64,000 nt of DNA from Sarcocystis neurona (GCA_000727475.1 KL647288.1:7777414-7841413), one strand, 5' to 3'. Shown: positions 1 to 12,103, numbered from the stretch's first letter. The notes: a model not told the origin generated them from the sequence alone. Made by a program: numbers and translations.

Positions 1-962
1 GTATAGTTGGGACGCCTGCGCCCACTGGAGTAAAACTGATTGATCTGCCGTCGTATCTGTGTATTTATATGTATGTATACGTATATGCATACGTACTAAT
101 ACATACGTATATGCTCAAATCACATACCCGGATCACCCCTGGAGTACCCCTCTACATATACATATATATATGTGCGCATCTGTTGGTAGTGGCCTTCACG
201 AAATGTACGGCCGTGGAAACACTCGTACACGACCTTGCTCGTCGTACGCGCATGCCGTCACAGTGAGTCCTTTAGTGAGAATCTTCGTCTTTGCACGCAG
301 AAGATGCGGAACTCTCTATTTTCATTTTCCGCGGCACACGTTTACGCGTATGTGTGTCTACACACGTAAATATCCCTCTTTGCATAGCTATATATATATA
401 TATGCACATCCCTGTCTGTGTATATGTGTGTACACGTACATACACGCATACAGAAATAGATATTCATATATATATATATATATGTATATGTATACATATG
501 GATACAACTGAGTACCTGTGGCGCCCTCCCAAACTGTGCCCCCATATCATCTTCTGGCGACTGATCGTGAAAAGGATTTTTCACGGAGGTAGAATTAGTC
601 CCACGACGAGGGGGTTCAAAGAAAATAGGAGAGATTTGCATTCTTGTGCACATAGGTGTGGAAGAAAAGGAGCAGTGGAGAGTCACCGTCAAAACTACTA
701 CTCTGCAGGTGTCCACCTTATGCGTCTAGTTGATATAAACAACATACACGTGTGCACCTGTATACGCAGATCTACACACACACACACACACACGTAGATT
801 CAGACATACGGGTGCACAGATATGTACATAACTCTACACATGCGCACACACATATGCGTGGCAATGAATATCTTTGTGTGTCTCTGTGAAGGCGTGTATT
901 ATTACCAGTCACGAGTAATAGTGGCGGTATGGTGTAGAGAACAGTGATGTGTTACTACGCAG
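1..962. other. Upstream intron/spacer of the SufC gene, microsatellite-rich
   Basis: This stretch holds TA, CA and TACGTA-type low-complexity DNA, including a (CA)n run near 773-793, and no convincing gene. It should contain intron sequence and possibly earlier exons of SufC, whose last exon begins at about 963. One possible exon lies at about 191-256 before a GTGAGT, but its frame does not join the terminal exon in phase and it lacks the D-loop residues expected there. The ATP-binding half of SufC is therefore not identified and probably lies left of the window. Confidence 0.4.
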
Positions 963-1273
963 CCGCGCGGAAGCACAAGTCCTTCCTGGTGACAACGCAC
1001 TACAAGAAGCTGCTGGACGTGCTCCGTCCGCACAAAATCCACGTGATGCACGCAGGCCGCGTCATTCTTTCAGGCGATTTGTCTCTCGCTTCGCGCATTG
1101 AGAAAGAAGGCTTTGCGAGTCTTATTAGTGACGACCCCCGCGAAGAAGAAGAAGAAAGGAGAGGACTGGCCAGAGGAGAAAATTTGTTAGAAAACGATGA
1201 CGCCTACGAACCCTCCTCCCTTAGTCCATCTGCTGCAGGAGGCGGCAGACGTGACTTTGATAAACTACTCTAA
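963..1273 (+). CDS. sufC: SufC-type Fe-S cluster assembly ATPase, 3' terminal exon (partial)
   Basis: SufC is the ABC-type ATPase of the SUF Fe-S assembly system and works in a complex with SufB and SufD. In apicomplexans the SUF pathway sits in the apicoplast, with SufC nuclear-encoded. The exon follows an AG at 961-962 and ends at a TAA. It reads KSFLVTTHYKKLLDVLRP, then IHVMHAGRVILSGD and SLASRIEKEGF. This is the conserved C-terminal part of SufC: a β-strand, the H-loop motif THY, the (H/Y)VM-x-x-GR-x-x-x-SGD segment and the E-x-x-G(F/Y) ending. About 55 extra acidic and Ser/Gly-rich residues follow the family core, a common apicomplexan feature. Walker A, the signature motif and Walker B are missing because they lie in earlier exons. 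The family call is strong; the exact acceptor is inferred. The apicoplast location is from family knowledge, not visible here. Confidence 0.85.
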
Positions 1274-1721
1274 TAAGGGGGAGCACAGCTGGTGTCTCCG
1301 CCGAGAGACTACCGCTGCGGCTTCCGGCTCTGCCGCTGGTGGTTCCGAGTAGGAGTAGAACTTCCTCACTTTGCGTTAGACAAAACCCGACACTGCTGTA
1401 GTGTCACACCGTCGTCTTCTCCACACGGGACTTTGCCTATGGGTGTGCTCGTGTGCACCTATATACGGCAATACGGACGCACGTTTGTGCTTGTGCTTGT
1501 ACGTGTGTATAGATAGATGTACACACATGTATCTTTGCATTCGCTGCAAAAGGCGCTGCGTGTGTCGACGTGTGTACGTCGACGCGCATGCATTGGTGCA
1601 CGTGCATCTGTGTATATATATATATATATATCTTTATATACGCACGTCTTTCATAAAATATGGATATATATATATACAGATATATATATGGAGGTACATA
1701 CATGCATATGTATATGGAGAC

Positions 1722-1756
<35 letters not shown>

Positions 1757-2372
1757 TACATATATATGTATGTATGTACCGACGTGTGTGAGTTCAAATA
1801 GCGAGAGGTGTGGACTTCGTTCAGAACATGAGAACGCGTCTTCCTATATGTTTCGACGTCTGCGTTCATCCCCATATGTACGTGCGTGCGTAGGAGTTTA
1901 TATGGACGGAGGGAAGAGTAAGCCGTAGAGGAAGAGTTCTGACACGTTGCGTGCCCAAGCCTTTTGTCTTTGTGTCTCTATAGGGTGGAAGCGCGCCACC
2001 TTAGGTGCCGAAGAGGCAGACGGCATGCTGTTCTATAGTGGGCGCGTCTTCCTCTCTTTCAATCGTCCCGCGTGCGCACGGGTGGATTACCTGCTGCTCG
2101 CAGAACCTTTCCGCATGCAGAAGATATGCGCGCGTGGACTATGCCCAAATCACGTGGGAGCGTTCCCAGGCACATGTGCAGGAGGCAGGTCCACCTTTGC
2201 GGTTCACAAAAGTCCACGACGTAACTATCCGTGTGTGCGTGGAAATTTATACATGCACACACGCGACGGTAGTAAAATGCTGCGCTGCTGCACACACACA
2301 CGCAGGTGGTGTAGGCTGACAGAACCACAGATGCATGCGAGTCCGTGCTTACACCAACACAGTGGTGTGCCC

Positions 2373-2405
<33 letters not shown>

Positions 2406-3343
2406 CATGGACATACGACAACCGTTTGTTCGAGTTAACGTTTAACGCACACCGCCTGGGGAGAAACATGTTGCAGAGGACCAGCGGCTTCGAGGACACA
2501 ATATTTTCTGTTCGCTTACATACTGTCACTATAATCACGCACACATTTTCCTGCGAACTCGAACGTGTCGATCTACACACACATACACATGCCTGTACAT
2601 CATATGTTACCAATTGTGATGCCTGTCTATGTATATCCCTATGTATACATGTGCTCATGTGTATTTGACGATGTGTGTGAGCCTGTATCCTCCGTTAGCA
2701 CCTTCGGGGAAAGTTTCTCCGTTGAACGCGAATTTAACTGCTGGTGGATACCCACGGTTTTTTCACCACGTACGGAGTTCCTGTGTACTGGCGAGTAGCT
2801 GTGCGCACCTCATAGGCCGGGCGAACATGCAGCAACGCGATTATACCTGTCCCTGCGTCATACGTAGGGATGTACCTACGTCCCTTCTTTAACACAAGTG
2901 TGAGTATATTCTAAACCGCACCTTCGTTCGCTATATAGGACTGCATGTCCCCACGTGTAGGCATCTATGTGCACACTTATGAGTATATTCTAAAGCGGAC
3001 CTTCCTCTGCCATTGAGGACTGCACGTCCGCACGTGTGTGTCTGTGTGTCTCCTTCTGCCTCTGTTTCTCTCACTCTATCTCTTTGGACATTTACACGTG
3101 AGGCCTCCTCTCTACGAATAGATACACATGCACACACATATGTATACACACATATGCATACACACAAATCACCTCCTCTCTCTTCGAATAAATACGTATA
3201 CACGTCAGCACACGCATATCCACGTATATGCGTGACACTACCCTCCCTCGTTCTGAATCTTCGCGACTCAACCATACGCCCGAAACAGACGCTGTACTGA
3301 TGCGTCCGACGAGAAGAAGAAAAATCTACTCTAACGAGGTGAA
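1274..3343. other. Spacer with TA/GA microsatellites, no assigned gene
   Basis: The stretch contains (TA)n blocks at about 1614-1740 and 2370-2405, a (GA)n run at about 1740-1756 and TACGTA-rich DNA. Open frames here are mostly the Tyr/Ile pattern produced by TA repeats. A few short open stretches, for example around 2460-2520 and 2690-2800, are open on both strands and I cannot assign them. Confidence 0.5.
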
Positions 3344-3649
3344 CTAGAACTTCGGCTCTCTGCGTTTTCGAATGAACTGCGTCGCCATTTCTTCCCCGGC
3401 AAAATCGTGGACCACCTTCTCGAACCAGTTGTACTTCTTTCTCTCTCTCGCTTCCTGCAATCGGGGAAAGAGGCAGGCGCGTGCACACAGACGGATGCGC
3501 TTGCGCTTGTGTGAGAGACAGACGTGCAGCAACAAACGCATGCAAATGTAGCTGGAGGATGCGTCGACCAAGTGCTCCGGCGTTTCCCACGGAAGAGAGG
3601 GGAGTGTAGCCTGGAGCGCGACCACCCAGGAATATCGGCTTTTCTTCAT
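3344..3649 (-). CDS. Unidentified small protein or C-terminal exons
   Basis: An open frame of 101 codons starts at an ATG directly preceded by an in-frame TAA. The first part contains PWETPEHLVDASSS. The last 37 codons contain YNWFEKVVHDFAGEEM and end in a basic tail. A pyrimidine-rich acceptor at 3455-3457 would allow the last 111 bases to be a separate terminal exon in phase 0. Balanced composition and absence of repeats suggest real coding DNA. I do not recognise the family. It may be the 3' end of a longer minus-strand gene that includes the exon at 4633-4693. Confidence 0.4.
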   Translation of the reverse strand: MKKSRYSWVVALQATLPSLPWETPEHLVDASSSYICMRLLLHVCLSHKRKRIRLCARACLFPRLQEARERKKYNWFEKVVHDFAGEEMATQFIRKRREPKF

Positions 3650-4632
3650 TTAACCGTGTTTGCTTCACACTGAGTCGCTAATGCGCAGACACCCACAACA
3701 AAGTGATCCACGCCCGCATTTCTACGGTGGCCTACGCAGGGCCTCCAAAGACGACGCGCAAGCCCCACGCGAGAAGGCACGCACGCAGTCGCACGCGAGG
3801 TAAAGAAGAAAAACGAGAAGAGGAAGGTGGAAGAGCGGCCTCTAAGAAAAAGACGCACGTGTGTGCAGACACGGCTTCTGCGCGCGCCTGTCCGCACAGG
3901 CGTGAAAGAAGTCTAAAAAAAAGCATGCGTGCACGTCAGGAGTGCAGAGCAGCAACAGCGCGCAATGCACACACCACGGCTGGCGGATGATCCCACAAAC
4001 AACGAAGACATAGAGGAAGACGTATGCACGCCCCTGCAGCGACAAAAAAAAATGAAACAACAAAAGAGAAACAATTACGGACCGCAGGTCTGTGTTGCTT
4101 CATACACGAGGGAGAAGGAGAAGCACGGAATGCCAGGCTGCACGACAAGCCACGCGTGCATACAGCGAGCTCTTCTTTCTGTTTCAAACGGCTGCACGCG
4201 TTCACAGACACACACGGCTGTCTGTTCAGACAGGCGCAGACCCTCTGCAGCAGACGCGGCGCCAACACGGCGCCGCTCAAGTTCATAAAAAGGCGACCTT
4301 TTTTCTCTCTCCAGCACCCAGACACACGTACGAGTATACATATATATATATATATATTTGCATGTGCACCCTAGTTGCCTTACGCATACCCGGATGGAAG
4401 ATTGCACAATCCCAGAGGTCAGTGCGTCAGGAAAGAAGGGTACACCTATATAGAGAATGAGATATAGATTTGTATTAGACAGAGAGGGATTGAAGCTGTG
4501 CACCGCACGTACATCAGTTCACTAAGGAAGGGCACGCCCACACCGACAAGTGCATGTTTGCATCTGTGTGCTGCACGTAGAGAATGGCTCGAGTGTCGCA
4601 TGCGGTGTGGGTGTATGTGACATCTCGCGTAC

Positions 4633-4693
4633 CTGGCGGTAGTCGAGGACAAGGTCATCCATTTTCCGCAGAGCTTCCTTCACACGTTCTCTT
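4633..4693 (-). CDS. Internal exon of an unidentified gene
   Basis: A 61-base exon lies between a TTCTGCAG acceptor and a CAG/GTAC donor. It encodes RERVKEALRKMDDLVLDYRQ, a charged amphipathic helix-like stretch. Both junctions are canonical, and the exon begins one base into a codon and ends on a codon boundary. Its partners are uncertain. It lies on the same strand as the exons at 3344-3649 and 7435-7534. Confidence 0.4.
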
Positions 4694-6069
4694 CTGCAGA
4701 AGCATACAAAACTCCACGGTCTCTCGTCTGTGGATCTGTCTTCGCCTGTACCCCTACTTGGATCATCCTGTGCATCCTTCTTCACCTGTACACATATTTG
4801 CTACTGTGTCACTACGCTCGCGTGCGGTTGTAGTGCTATGTGTGCCGCGTATGTGCATGCGGTGGCTCACAGAGAGACACGAAAAATCAATTTCTTCAGG
4901 CGCACATAGCAACTAGACATACACGCGAACCTTGTTTTCATAGAGAGAGGCGAAAACTACGAACCAACTCATACAGCTGGCCCTCTGCATGCGACGCGTC
5001 CTTCGACTCGCCATAAAAGTACGGATCAACGCACACGCCCCTTCGTCTGCATGCGCACGCGTCCTTCGCGCCCGCATTTTGCTTGGCTGGACGACGCAGC
5101 GAAGAGCAATACACCGCGTACAGACATCTACCCACAGACGCCAAAAGCCGCCTCACGTTTGTGCGAGTCCATGTGGTAAATTTTTCTGTGCTGCACTTCG
5201 CACACACGCATGTGCGTGTTTGCAGACGAGCGTCTGCATCTGCCAGCTGCTCTCTGTGCGTCCTGCATTTATATATTTACAATTAAAATTAGCGTCGCGC
5301 CCCCTACTTTTACACAAGTACTTATCCGGCAGCAGCGTATACACACGCATGAACAGGAAGAGAGAGACAGGCGCATGCCTGATGAGAGAGGTGCCTGCGT
5401 GATGCACTCCTCGACACCACGCGGCTGGTTCGCTCACAACGGGGAGACAGATAGACCGCGGGACCTCTCCACCCACCAGCAGACCTAAGCCCCGCACGTG
5501 TGTCGACTGCACGCGCGTAGACTCAACCGAAGGCACTGGCTGCTGTCAAAACATGCCTGCCCCTCGAGCCGCAAACGCATGCACGCGAGCGTTGGATCGT
5601 TTTTTATGCAGAGAGCACCCTTCCGACAAAACCTGCTGAAAAACGGGTGTTGTCTCTCAGAATGGACCCACCCACCGACGCCAGTGCAGCCGTGCGGTCA
5701 CACAACTACACACGTGTGCTTCTACGGACGTGCACAGAGATAGACGAGCGCATACACAAAGACACACACGCATGTGTCTACTTTAGATACGTACGTATAT
5801 CCTGTACAACGTAGACGCTCGCAAATTCATGCACGCCTAAGACGTTCGCATGCATCTGGAGGGGCGTGCCTGTTACTTCGGCGTACGTCATGCGTACACA
5901 CATACACACTCACCCTCCCACCCACACACCCACACACAGACGCACAGCGGAAACAAAGTGCGACGCACGTGCACGTGGGGCAGGGACCGTTCAGATGCAC
6001 GTGGTGCGCGGAGACGCATGCACGCAGAAGAAAAACCAACACGCGTGTGTTGTCCATGAGAAGCATGCA

Positions 6070-6563
6070 NNNNNNNNNNNNNNNNNNNNNNNNNNNNNNN
6101 NNNNNNNNNNNNNNNNNNNNNNNNNNNNNNNNNNNNNNNNNNNNNNNNNNNNNNNNNNNNNNNNNNNNNNNNNNNNNNNNNNNNNNNNNNNNNNNNNNNN
6201 NNNNNNNNNNNNNNNNNNNNNNNNNNNNNNNNNNNNNNNNNNNNNNNNNNNNNNNNNNNNNNNNNNNNNNNNNNNNNNNNNNNNNNNNNNNNNNNNNNNN
6301 NNNNNNNNNNNNNNNNNNNNNNNNNNNNNNNNNNNNNNNNNNNNNNNNNNNNNNNNNNNNNNNNNNNNNNNNNNNNNNNNNNNNNNNNNNNNNNNNNNNN
6401 NNNNNNNNNNNNNNNNNNNNNNNNNNNNNNNNNNNNNNNNNNNNNNNNNNNNNNNNNNNNNNNNNNNNNNNNNNNNNNNNNNNNNNNNNNNNNNNNNNNN
6501 NNNNNNNNNNNNNNNNNNNNNNNNNNNNNNNNNNNNNNNNNNNNNNNNNNNNNNNNNNNNNNN
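6070..6563. other. Scaffold gap (494 N)
   Basis: This is a run of N. All frames crossing it are artefacts. The flanking DNA is not a simple repeat on either side, unlike the second gap in this window. Confidence 0.99.
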
Positions 6564-7052
6564 CTGCACGCGTGGGTGCGCGCAGTAGGATCGCTCCGCA
6601 GCGTGCAGACTCATGCACGCATGCGTGGCGTGGGCAGGCTGGAATCGCAGGTCTGTGAGGAAGCGAAGTACCATCATCCAGGGAGGAATGTGCCACTAGG
6701 CAGCAGCGCCCGCGCAGCTCAAGAGGAAAGCGACCCGGGCCAAGAACAGAGAGGCAGGAACTGAGAAAAGGCGAAAATGGAAGTTCGAGGCTGGAGGAGA
6801 AAAACTGCATGCGCGCACGCAACCGCGGAAGCAGGGCAACCACACATGGGTGCGTCGCCACGGCCGGGGCGGAGGAGAACGCACCGGCAGAGTCTGGACG
6901 TGCTCAGCCTCCTCACAGGTGCGTACAAGCACGGAGAAGGAGGCGAGAAACAGCGAAGAATGTGAACGCAGCAGTTGCGCGCAGCCTTGAAGATAGCAGG
7001 CATGCACATGGAGGGACAAAAGAGGCGGACGTGCTTTTCCGCAGTTACATAC

Positions 7053-7080
7053 GTCTAGACGCAAGCTGCGCGAAGAGAAT
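7053..7080 (-). CDS. Possible 28-base internal exon
   Basis: A CAG acceptor (reverse complement of 7081-7083) and a GTATGT donor enclose 28 bases with an open frame on the minus strand. The stretch is too short to judge by composition. It is listed because the donor is good and it lies on the same strand as the exon at 7435-7534. Confidence 0.2.
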
Positions 7081-7434
7081 CTGCCCGGTGGCAACAGAGA
7101 CATGCAAGCCCGCGCACACCTCCTTTGTGCATGCAAATAAATGGCCCCCTGCGCACGCGTCAGCACATTTAAATGAAGAGGCACCACTTACGTAGGCAGT
7201 CACAGGCAAAGAGACGCATGCACCAATAAGAAAATAATTACCTCTTGCATGCAGGCAGAACCACAGGCGCACACAAATCCAAACTGGGAAGCACGCGCGC
7301 AAGACAGCCACAAAATAGAGAGGCATGCGGGAAAGTAGAAACACAAAGGTGGCAGATCAACTGCGTGCATGAACGCGTCTCCACGCAGGCACGTAAGGAT
7401 ACAGACGCATGCGCGCGTGCACACTGCGGCGCAC

Positions 7435-7534
7435 CTGAACGCTCTGCGATACCAGCGCTTCGGACCGAGCAGCTCGCGATCGGCAAAATGAAGTTTCCCG
7501 TCATAGAAGTCCTTCTCCCACACCCATGGAAGCC
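7435..7534 (-). CDS. Internal exon of an unidentified gene
   Basis: A 100-base exon runs from a TTTCGTCAG acceptor to an AG/GTGCGC donor. It reads LPWVWEKDFYDGKLHFADRE and continues LLGPKRWYRRAFR. The composition is balanced, with four aromatic Trp/Tyr positions and no triplet-repeat character, unlike the flanking DNA. This makes it one of the more convincing isolated exons of the window. The family is not recognised. Earlier exons of the same gene probably lie at higher coordinates. Confidence 0.45.
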
Positions 7535-7589
7535 CTGACGAAAGAAGCGACAGATGGCAGTGCGGCAGTCAGAGAGAAAATGACACGCC

Positions 7590-8020
7590 ACGCCAACGGC
7601 CGCAGCAGCACATGCAGCAGCAGCACGTGCGGGCGGCAGCGACAGCAACAGCCGAGAACTCCCACACACGCCGCAACAGCTGCTGCTGCAGCAGCGGAAC
7701 GGAACCAAGAGCAGCACTCGCAGCACTGCCACTTGACACGCAGGTAGAACAGCTGACCCCCAGTGGTAGAGGCAGGAGTGCAAAGCCGCATCTCTGCGTA
7801 CAGGGGTGTCTTCCCCGGGAACAGCAAGTGCTGCAGCAGCAGAACCCGACGTCTCACACTCAGCAGCAGCAGCGCGTCTCCATAGCAGTACCCTCCGTTT
7901 CATCCGCGGGCGATCGTCGGATGCCGGCAGCGCGGAGAGGAAGCAGGAGCAACAGGGCAGCAGTACAACAGCGTGCCCGCAGCAAAGCCGCGCCTGCTGT
8001 CGCAGCACAGATGTATCTAT
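7590..8020. repeat. Imperfect CAG-triplet tract
   Basis: Interrupted CAG and GCAGCA units occupy this interval on the plus strand. Every frame gives runs of Gln, Ser and Ala on plus, or Leu and Cys on minus, so reading-frame evidence is not informative here. Confidence 0.7.
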
Positions 8021-8846
8021 ATAGGAGAGGCTAAACGACTATGATACGTGCAAGATCCATTAGGCTCGCATGCTGCAGAGCCGGCACAGCCACGCACGGG
8101 AGAAAGGACGGTAATACGTGGTGCACGCAGGTGCATGCTGGAATGTGCATGAAGCTTGCAGGCCACGCAGCGCTGCTCAGTTGGTTCGCATGGACCCTGC
8201 AGCGGGGGGAATGTGGACTCCATGCGTGGGAAAGAAGACTGCGGAAGGAGAGCGACACGCAGCGCGCCGGCAATGCCCACTGCGACGGTGTCCTCTGCAC
8301 GCATGTGTACAACTACAGACGCCACAAGACGACAGAGAAAAACCGCGTGCATGCATGAATGGCCAACCGTCGCCGCCAGCGACTCGTGGACGAGCTGCTG
8401 AGGCACGCAAAAAAAGCACACAGCAGCACGTCTCAGCAGGAGTAGCACGAGGACGTTCCGGTCGGCAGATGATAATAAGGGCTTGGCGGAAGCGAGAACG
8501 GGGGTGGTGTCTCATCCAAGCATATCAGAGGGATAACAGAATGTAGTGGCAGGCAGTCTCTTGCCTGGGCGTGCATGCGTGCAGCTGGCAGGACGTCTTG
8601 GGAGACATGTGCTGCTGCACGCCGTGCAGCGCTCTCGAGAGAAAACACGTAGGAGAGTCAACGAGTTCACGCAGCACGCTAACGCGTGCGCGCAGCCGCA
8701 GAGCACGGATCCTCCCCCACACAGGGCTCCTGTTGCACGCCGTCTGGTGTGGTCCTGCTGCAGCAGCATGCAGAAGGCAGCGGCGGAGAAGGAGCCAGGC
8801 GTCTGTAACTTTTTTCAAAGCGAGAGAAGCAGTAGATGGCTCTCAC

Positions 8847-8873
8847 CGTTGATAAAATACTGCTTCTTCACGT
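8847..8873 (-). CDS. Possible 27-base internal exon
   Basis: An AAGGCAG acceptor and a CG/GTGAGA donor enclose codons for VKKQYFIN. The junctions are good and the peptide is plausible, but the length makes chance likely. It is on the minus strand, like the other exons between 3.3 and 9 kb. Confidence 0.25.
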
Positions 8874-9499
8874 CTGCCTTGTAGCGCGCCGAGAGCCTGC
8901 AGCAGCACCACAGCACACGTGCACGCTGCTTGCACAGGACCTTCGTACAAGTCTGCGAACTTGCAGACGCAGGCTCTGCTTCCCGACGGTGAACGGGGGG
9001 ACGACTGGCAGCGTCTGCTGCTGCAGCGCAGAGACATCCTCATGCGGACGCGCAGCAGGAAAGTCTGTTCGCGCGACGCAGATACACGTGGCCGTCCGTG
9101 GTCCTCAGCAAGCCGTATCTCTGCGTGGAAGCCCCCACGTATAACGCAGGCACCGGATGCATGCGCCTGTGTAGGACCTACACCTATCTCTGCGCAAAGG
9201 CACGTATGGACGCAGGCACGTATCTATATCTGTTGACAGAGAGAAACAGCAGACACCGCGTCCAGGGTACCAATTTATGAGGCACACTAAGCGCTCACCT
9301 AGCGAGCACGCCCCGGCTGCTTGGGAATGGAGAGGCAGCTGTAGAGAAGCACTTCTCAAGCAGCGCGGGACCTGTGCAATACGAAAAACGCCTGTACTAC
9401 ATGCCGCTCCCTGTGTCAAACGAGGTGGAAAAGAAGCACGACAGCGGGGAGGAGCACTCACGACAAACGAAGGAAAGGTAGATAAGTGAAGAAGAATTT

Positions 9500-10290
9500 C
9501 AGGCTGCCATGGCTGGGATGCTGCTGCGCTGCTGCTCGTGTGTTGCTGCAGCAGCGCGACGTCATGGTCCTTCGCTGCTTTGCTGCTCTTCATGCAGCAG
9601 CTGCTCTGATCCTCCTGCTGCTGGAACTTCTCTCGTTGCATCTGGCGCTCGCTGCTGTTGTCTCTTTTGTGCTGCTGCTGCTGCTACGGACACGTATCGA
9701 CAAGGACCTGTAACAAGCAGTCGTGCGGCGCTCTTATGCATCGACTGCCGCTTTTATTCTTTCCCTTCGCCAGACCTCTTCCTGGTGCTGCTGCCGCTTT
9801 TTTCTCCGCTGCCCGGTCTGTGTTGCTACTTCTTCCTCACATGCGGCCGCTGCTCGTCCTTCTTCTTCTTCATAGTCGTGTTGCTGCTCACCCTCTTGCT
9901 GCAGTTTCCACGGTTGCTGTTGCTGTTGTGTTTTCTTTTGCTGTGGCTGCGTCTGCTTCATAGTGCTGCCTCTTATGCCTCTTCTGCTGCGTGGCATCGC
10001 TCCCCCTGCTGCCCCTTGCTCTTCCTTCCGCTGCTGCTGCCTGCCGATCCTTCTCAGGCGAGTTTCTTGCTGCCGCTCCTGCACCCAGTTCTTCCCGCTC
10101 CTGTCGCACGTACGTGCTGCTGCAGCTCCTAGCTCTCGACACTGGTGTGCTGCTGCTGCTTTTGCCTATGCTGCGTCTTCCTCTGCTGCGAGTTGTGGCT
10201 GCTTCTTGTTCTAGCTGCTGATGCTGTTGCTTCTGTTGCTGCTGCTTCTGTTGCTGGTGCATGTGCCGTCTCTGTGGCTCACGATGCTAC
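9500..10290 (-). repeat. CTG/CAG triplet tract, possibly part of a Gln-rich minus-strand gene
   Basis: The plus strand is rich in CTG, so the minus strand reads CAG. The minus frame 9888-10262 opens with Gln runs followed by a mixed Arg/Ser/Ala region. The minus frame 9734-10084 is likewise Gln/Glu/Arg-rich with an acidic stretch. This is the homopolymeric amino-acid repeat style known for Eimeria proteins. The overlapping minus frames disagree, so exon limits cannot be set. Confidence 0.5.
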
Positions 10291-10639
10291 TCTGTGTCTC
10301 CCCCTTCTCTACATTTTTTTCTGCTTCTGGGATCTCTTTCTTCTGCTGTTGAGTTGCTCCGTTTCTCCTTTCTCCTCCCTTCACTTCTTATCTTCTCCTG
10401 CTCTTTTCCGCAGTGGGGTTGCTGCGTTGCTCTCTTTTTTTTCTCTTCATTTCTTATCTTCTGCTTTTTCCCTTTTCCTTCTTCGGAGTCTTACCGTGGC
10501 GGGTGCCATTCGCCTAGTTCATCTTTATAGGGAAATAAATCTTGTGGAATGTTATACCGCCTTCTGCTGCCCCGCACATAGCAGCGATAAGGGTTCCAGT
10601 CGTCCCAGTTTCTGCCCTCACACGCCAATTTCATCCACC

Positions 10640-11800
10640 AACGCAACAGCAACAGCAGAAGTCCAGCAGCAGCAACAGCAGCAGAAATCGAGGTGCAGCA
10701 GCAGTAGCACCAGAGCTGGAGTAGTACGGAAACGCACCAGCAGGAATCGGCCGAGGGCAGACGTGCAACAGCAGCAACTGTAAAAGGACCAGCAAAACTG
10801 CAGCAGCACCCAATGTGCAGCGGCACGGAAAGAAAAAAGCAGCAGGGACTCACGTGCTCCAGCAGCAACACAGATTCAGGAGTGGAAGCGCAGCAGTAAC
10901 AGCGGAAGCGCAGCAGCAATAGCGGAGGCGCAGCAGTAATAGCGGAGACGCAGCAGTAATAGCGGAGGCGCAGCAGTAACAGCGGAGGCGCAGCAGTAAT
11001 AGCGGAGGCGCAGCAGTAACAGCGGAATGCTGCAGCAGCAGCAGGACACCAGGAGGACTATCACACGCAAGGGGCAGGTGCCGCACAGGAATAGCTGCAC
11101 GCAGAGAGGGAGTCGCAGCAGAAAAAAAGGCGGAACTGCAATCCAGGCTACAAGCGGCGGGCGCAAACTCTTTGGCAGGTGGCAGAAGCAGCCCCACAGC
11201 CAAACGACCTGCAGAGGCAGCTGATTACGAAGCAGCAGGGCAGCATCTCAGCAGCAGCGGCAGCAGATCTGCAGCGGGCCTACTTGCAGACGGCCAGTGA
11301 CAGCGAAGAAGAGCAGCGCCACGCCAGCAGCGTCACCAGCAGCACAGCATCAGCAGCAGGCAGCCGCGGCACACGCAGTGACCTGGGCAGCGGAGCAGCA
11401 TAAACGGCAGCCCCAGAAGTGCAGCTGCAGCAGCACGACAAACACCGGAAGCAGGACATGCAGCAGCAGCAGCAACAATTAGCAGAGAAACATCTTCTTT
11501 CTGCAGCCGTACCCGGGCCACTGCTAGCGGCAGTACGAGCTGCAGCGGCAGTAAGAGCAGCAGCAGCACCGGGATAAATCCCAGCAACAGTACGGCCTCG
11601 CGAAGCACAGTTGTGAGACCCAAGAAGCGCAGCGGAAGTGCATCGAGGAACATGCATATACATGCGTATATCAGCAGCAATACTGTAAAACGAAACAGCA
11701 GCAATACAACGAGGTAAAGGCAGCAGGAATGTGTGCCGAGAGCAGCAGCAGCAGTAGGAGTAGCAGCAGCAGCAACAGCGTGAGGCGTGGCCCGAGGCGA
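10640..11800. repeat. CAG-triplet block containing a minisatellite
   Basis: Interrupted CAG units run along the plus strand. A plus-strand frame at 11179-11403 reads partly like protein (DLQRAYLQTASDSEEEQRHA), but I cannot find its start or splice partners. The core of the block is the 20-bp tandem repeat listed separately. Confidence 0.6.
10885..11024. repeat. 20-bp minisatellite, seven tandem units
   Basis: Seven head-to-tail units follow the pattern GAGGCGCAGCAGTAATAGCG. They vary mainly at the third base and at AAT versus AAC. The 20-bp period is not a multiple of three, so all frames rotate through the units, and the plus frame has stops in most units. The array is therefore not a coding repeat, although it contains the CAGCAG core seen in coding tracts. 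Confidence 0.9.
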
Positions 11801-11897
11801 TGAGGAGCCGGGGAAATGGAGAAGCTTACAGGTGACCTTTCTCTGAGCTTGCACGCATCTTCTTTATTACTTCGTCTTTCCCAGTCCCGGGCGACAC

Positions 11898-12103
11898 CTA
11901 CCTAGACGGCCAATTATCGAGGACGTAACGCTTTGCCTTGTTGAGCTTCACGAAAGGATTTACAGTGGGACGGACGCGTATGCCGTCGAGCAAATTTACG
12001 TTATATTCTCTTCGGGGCGTCGCTCCTGGTTTCTCCTGTACGTACACCGGAGCGACGCGCTCGCGAAGCAGGTCCTGCCGGCTTCCCCACGGCAGCTCTC
12101 GGA
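11898..12103 (-). CDS. C-terminal exon of an unidentified conserved-looking protein
   Basis: A 206-base terminal exon follows a GGGCAG acceptor and ends with TAG. It begins two bases into a codon and reads VRELPWGSRQDLLRERVAPV, then REYNVNLLDGIRVRPTVNPF, and ends near KRYVLDNWPSR. Its composition is balanced, with no triplet repeats, in contrast to the DNA on both sides. It looks like the end of a soluble housekeeping-type protein. I cannot name the family. Upstream exons must lie above 12.1 kb but the candidates there do not join in phase. Confidence 0.5.

Noticed and set aside
191..256. Possible upstream SufC exon before GTGAGT (reading ...AVETLVHDLARRTRM)
   Set aside because: It could align loosely with the helix before THY, but it lacks the conserved Asp residues of the D-loop region and its phase does not fit the terminal exon.
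5774..6861. Frames of 228-344 codons across 6070-6563
   Set aside because: They exist only because N codons are not read as stops.
9509..10783. Plus-strand Leu/Cys/Ser-rich ORFs in CTG tracts (207 and 212 codons)
   Set aside because: They are the complement of CAG tracts. Leu/Cys runs of this kind are shadows of Gln/Ser/Ala reading on the minus strand.
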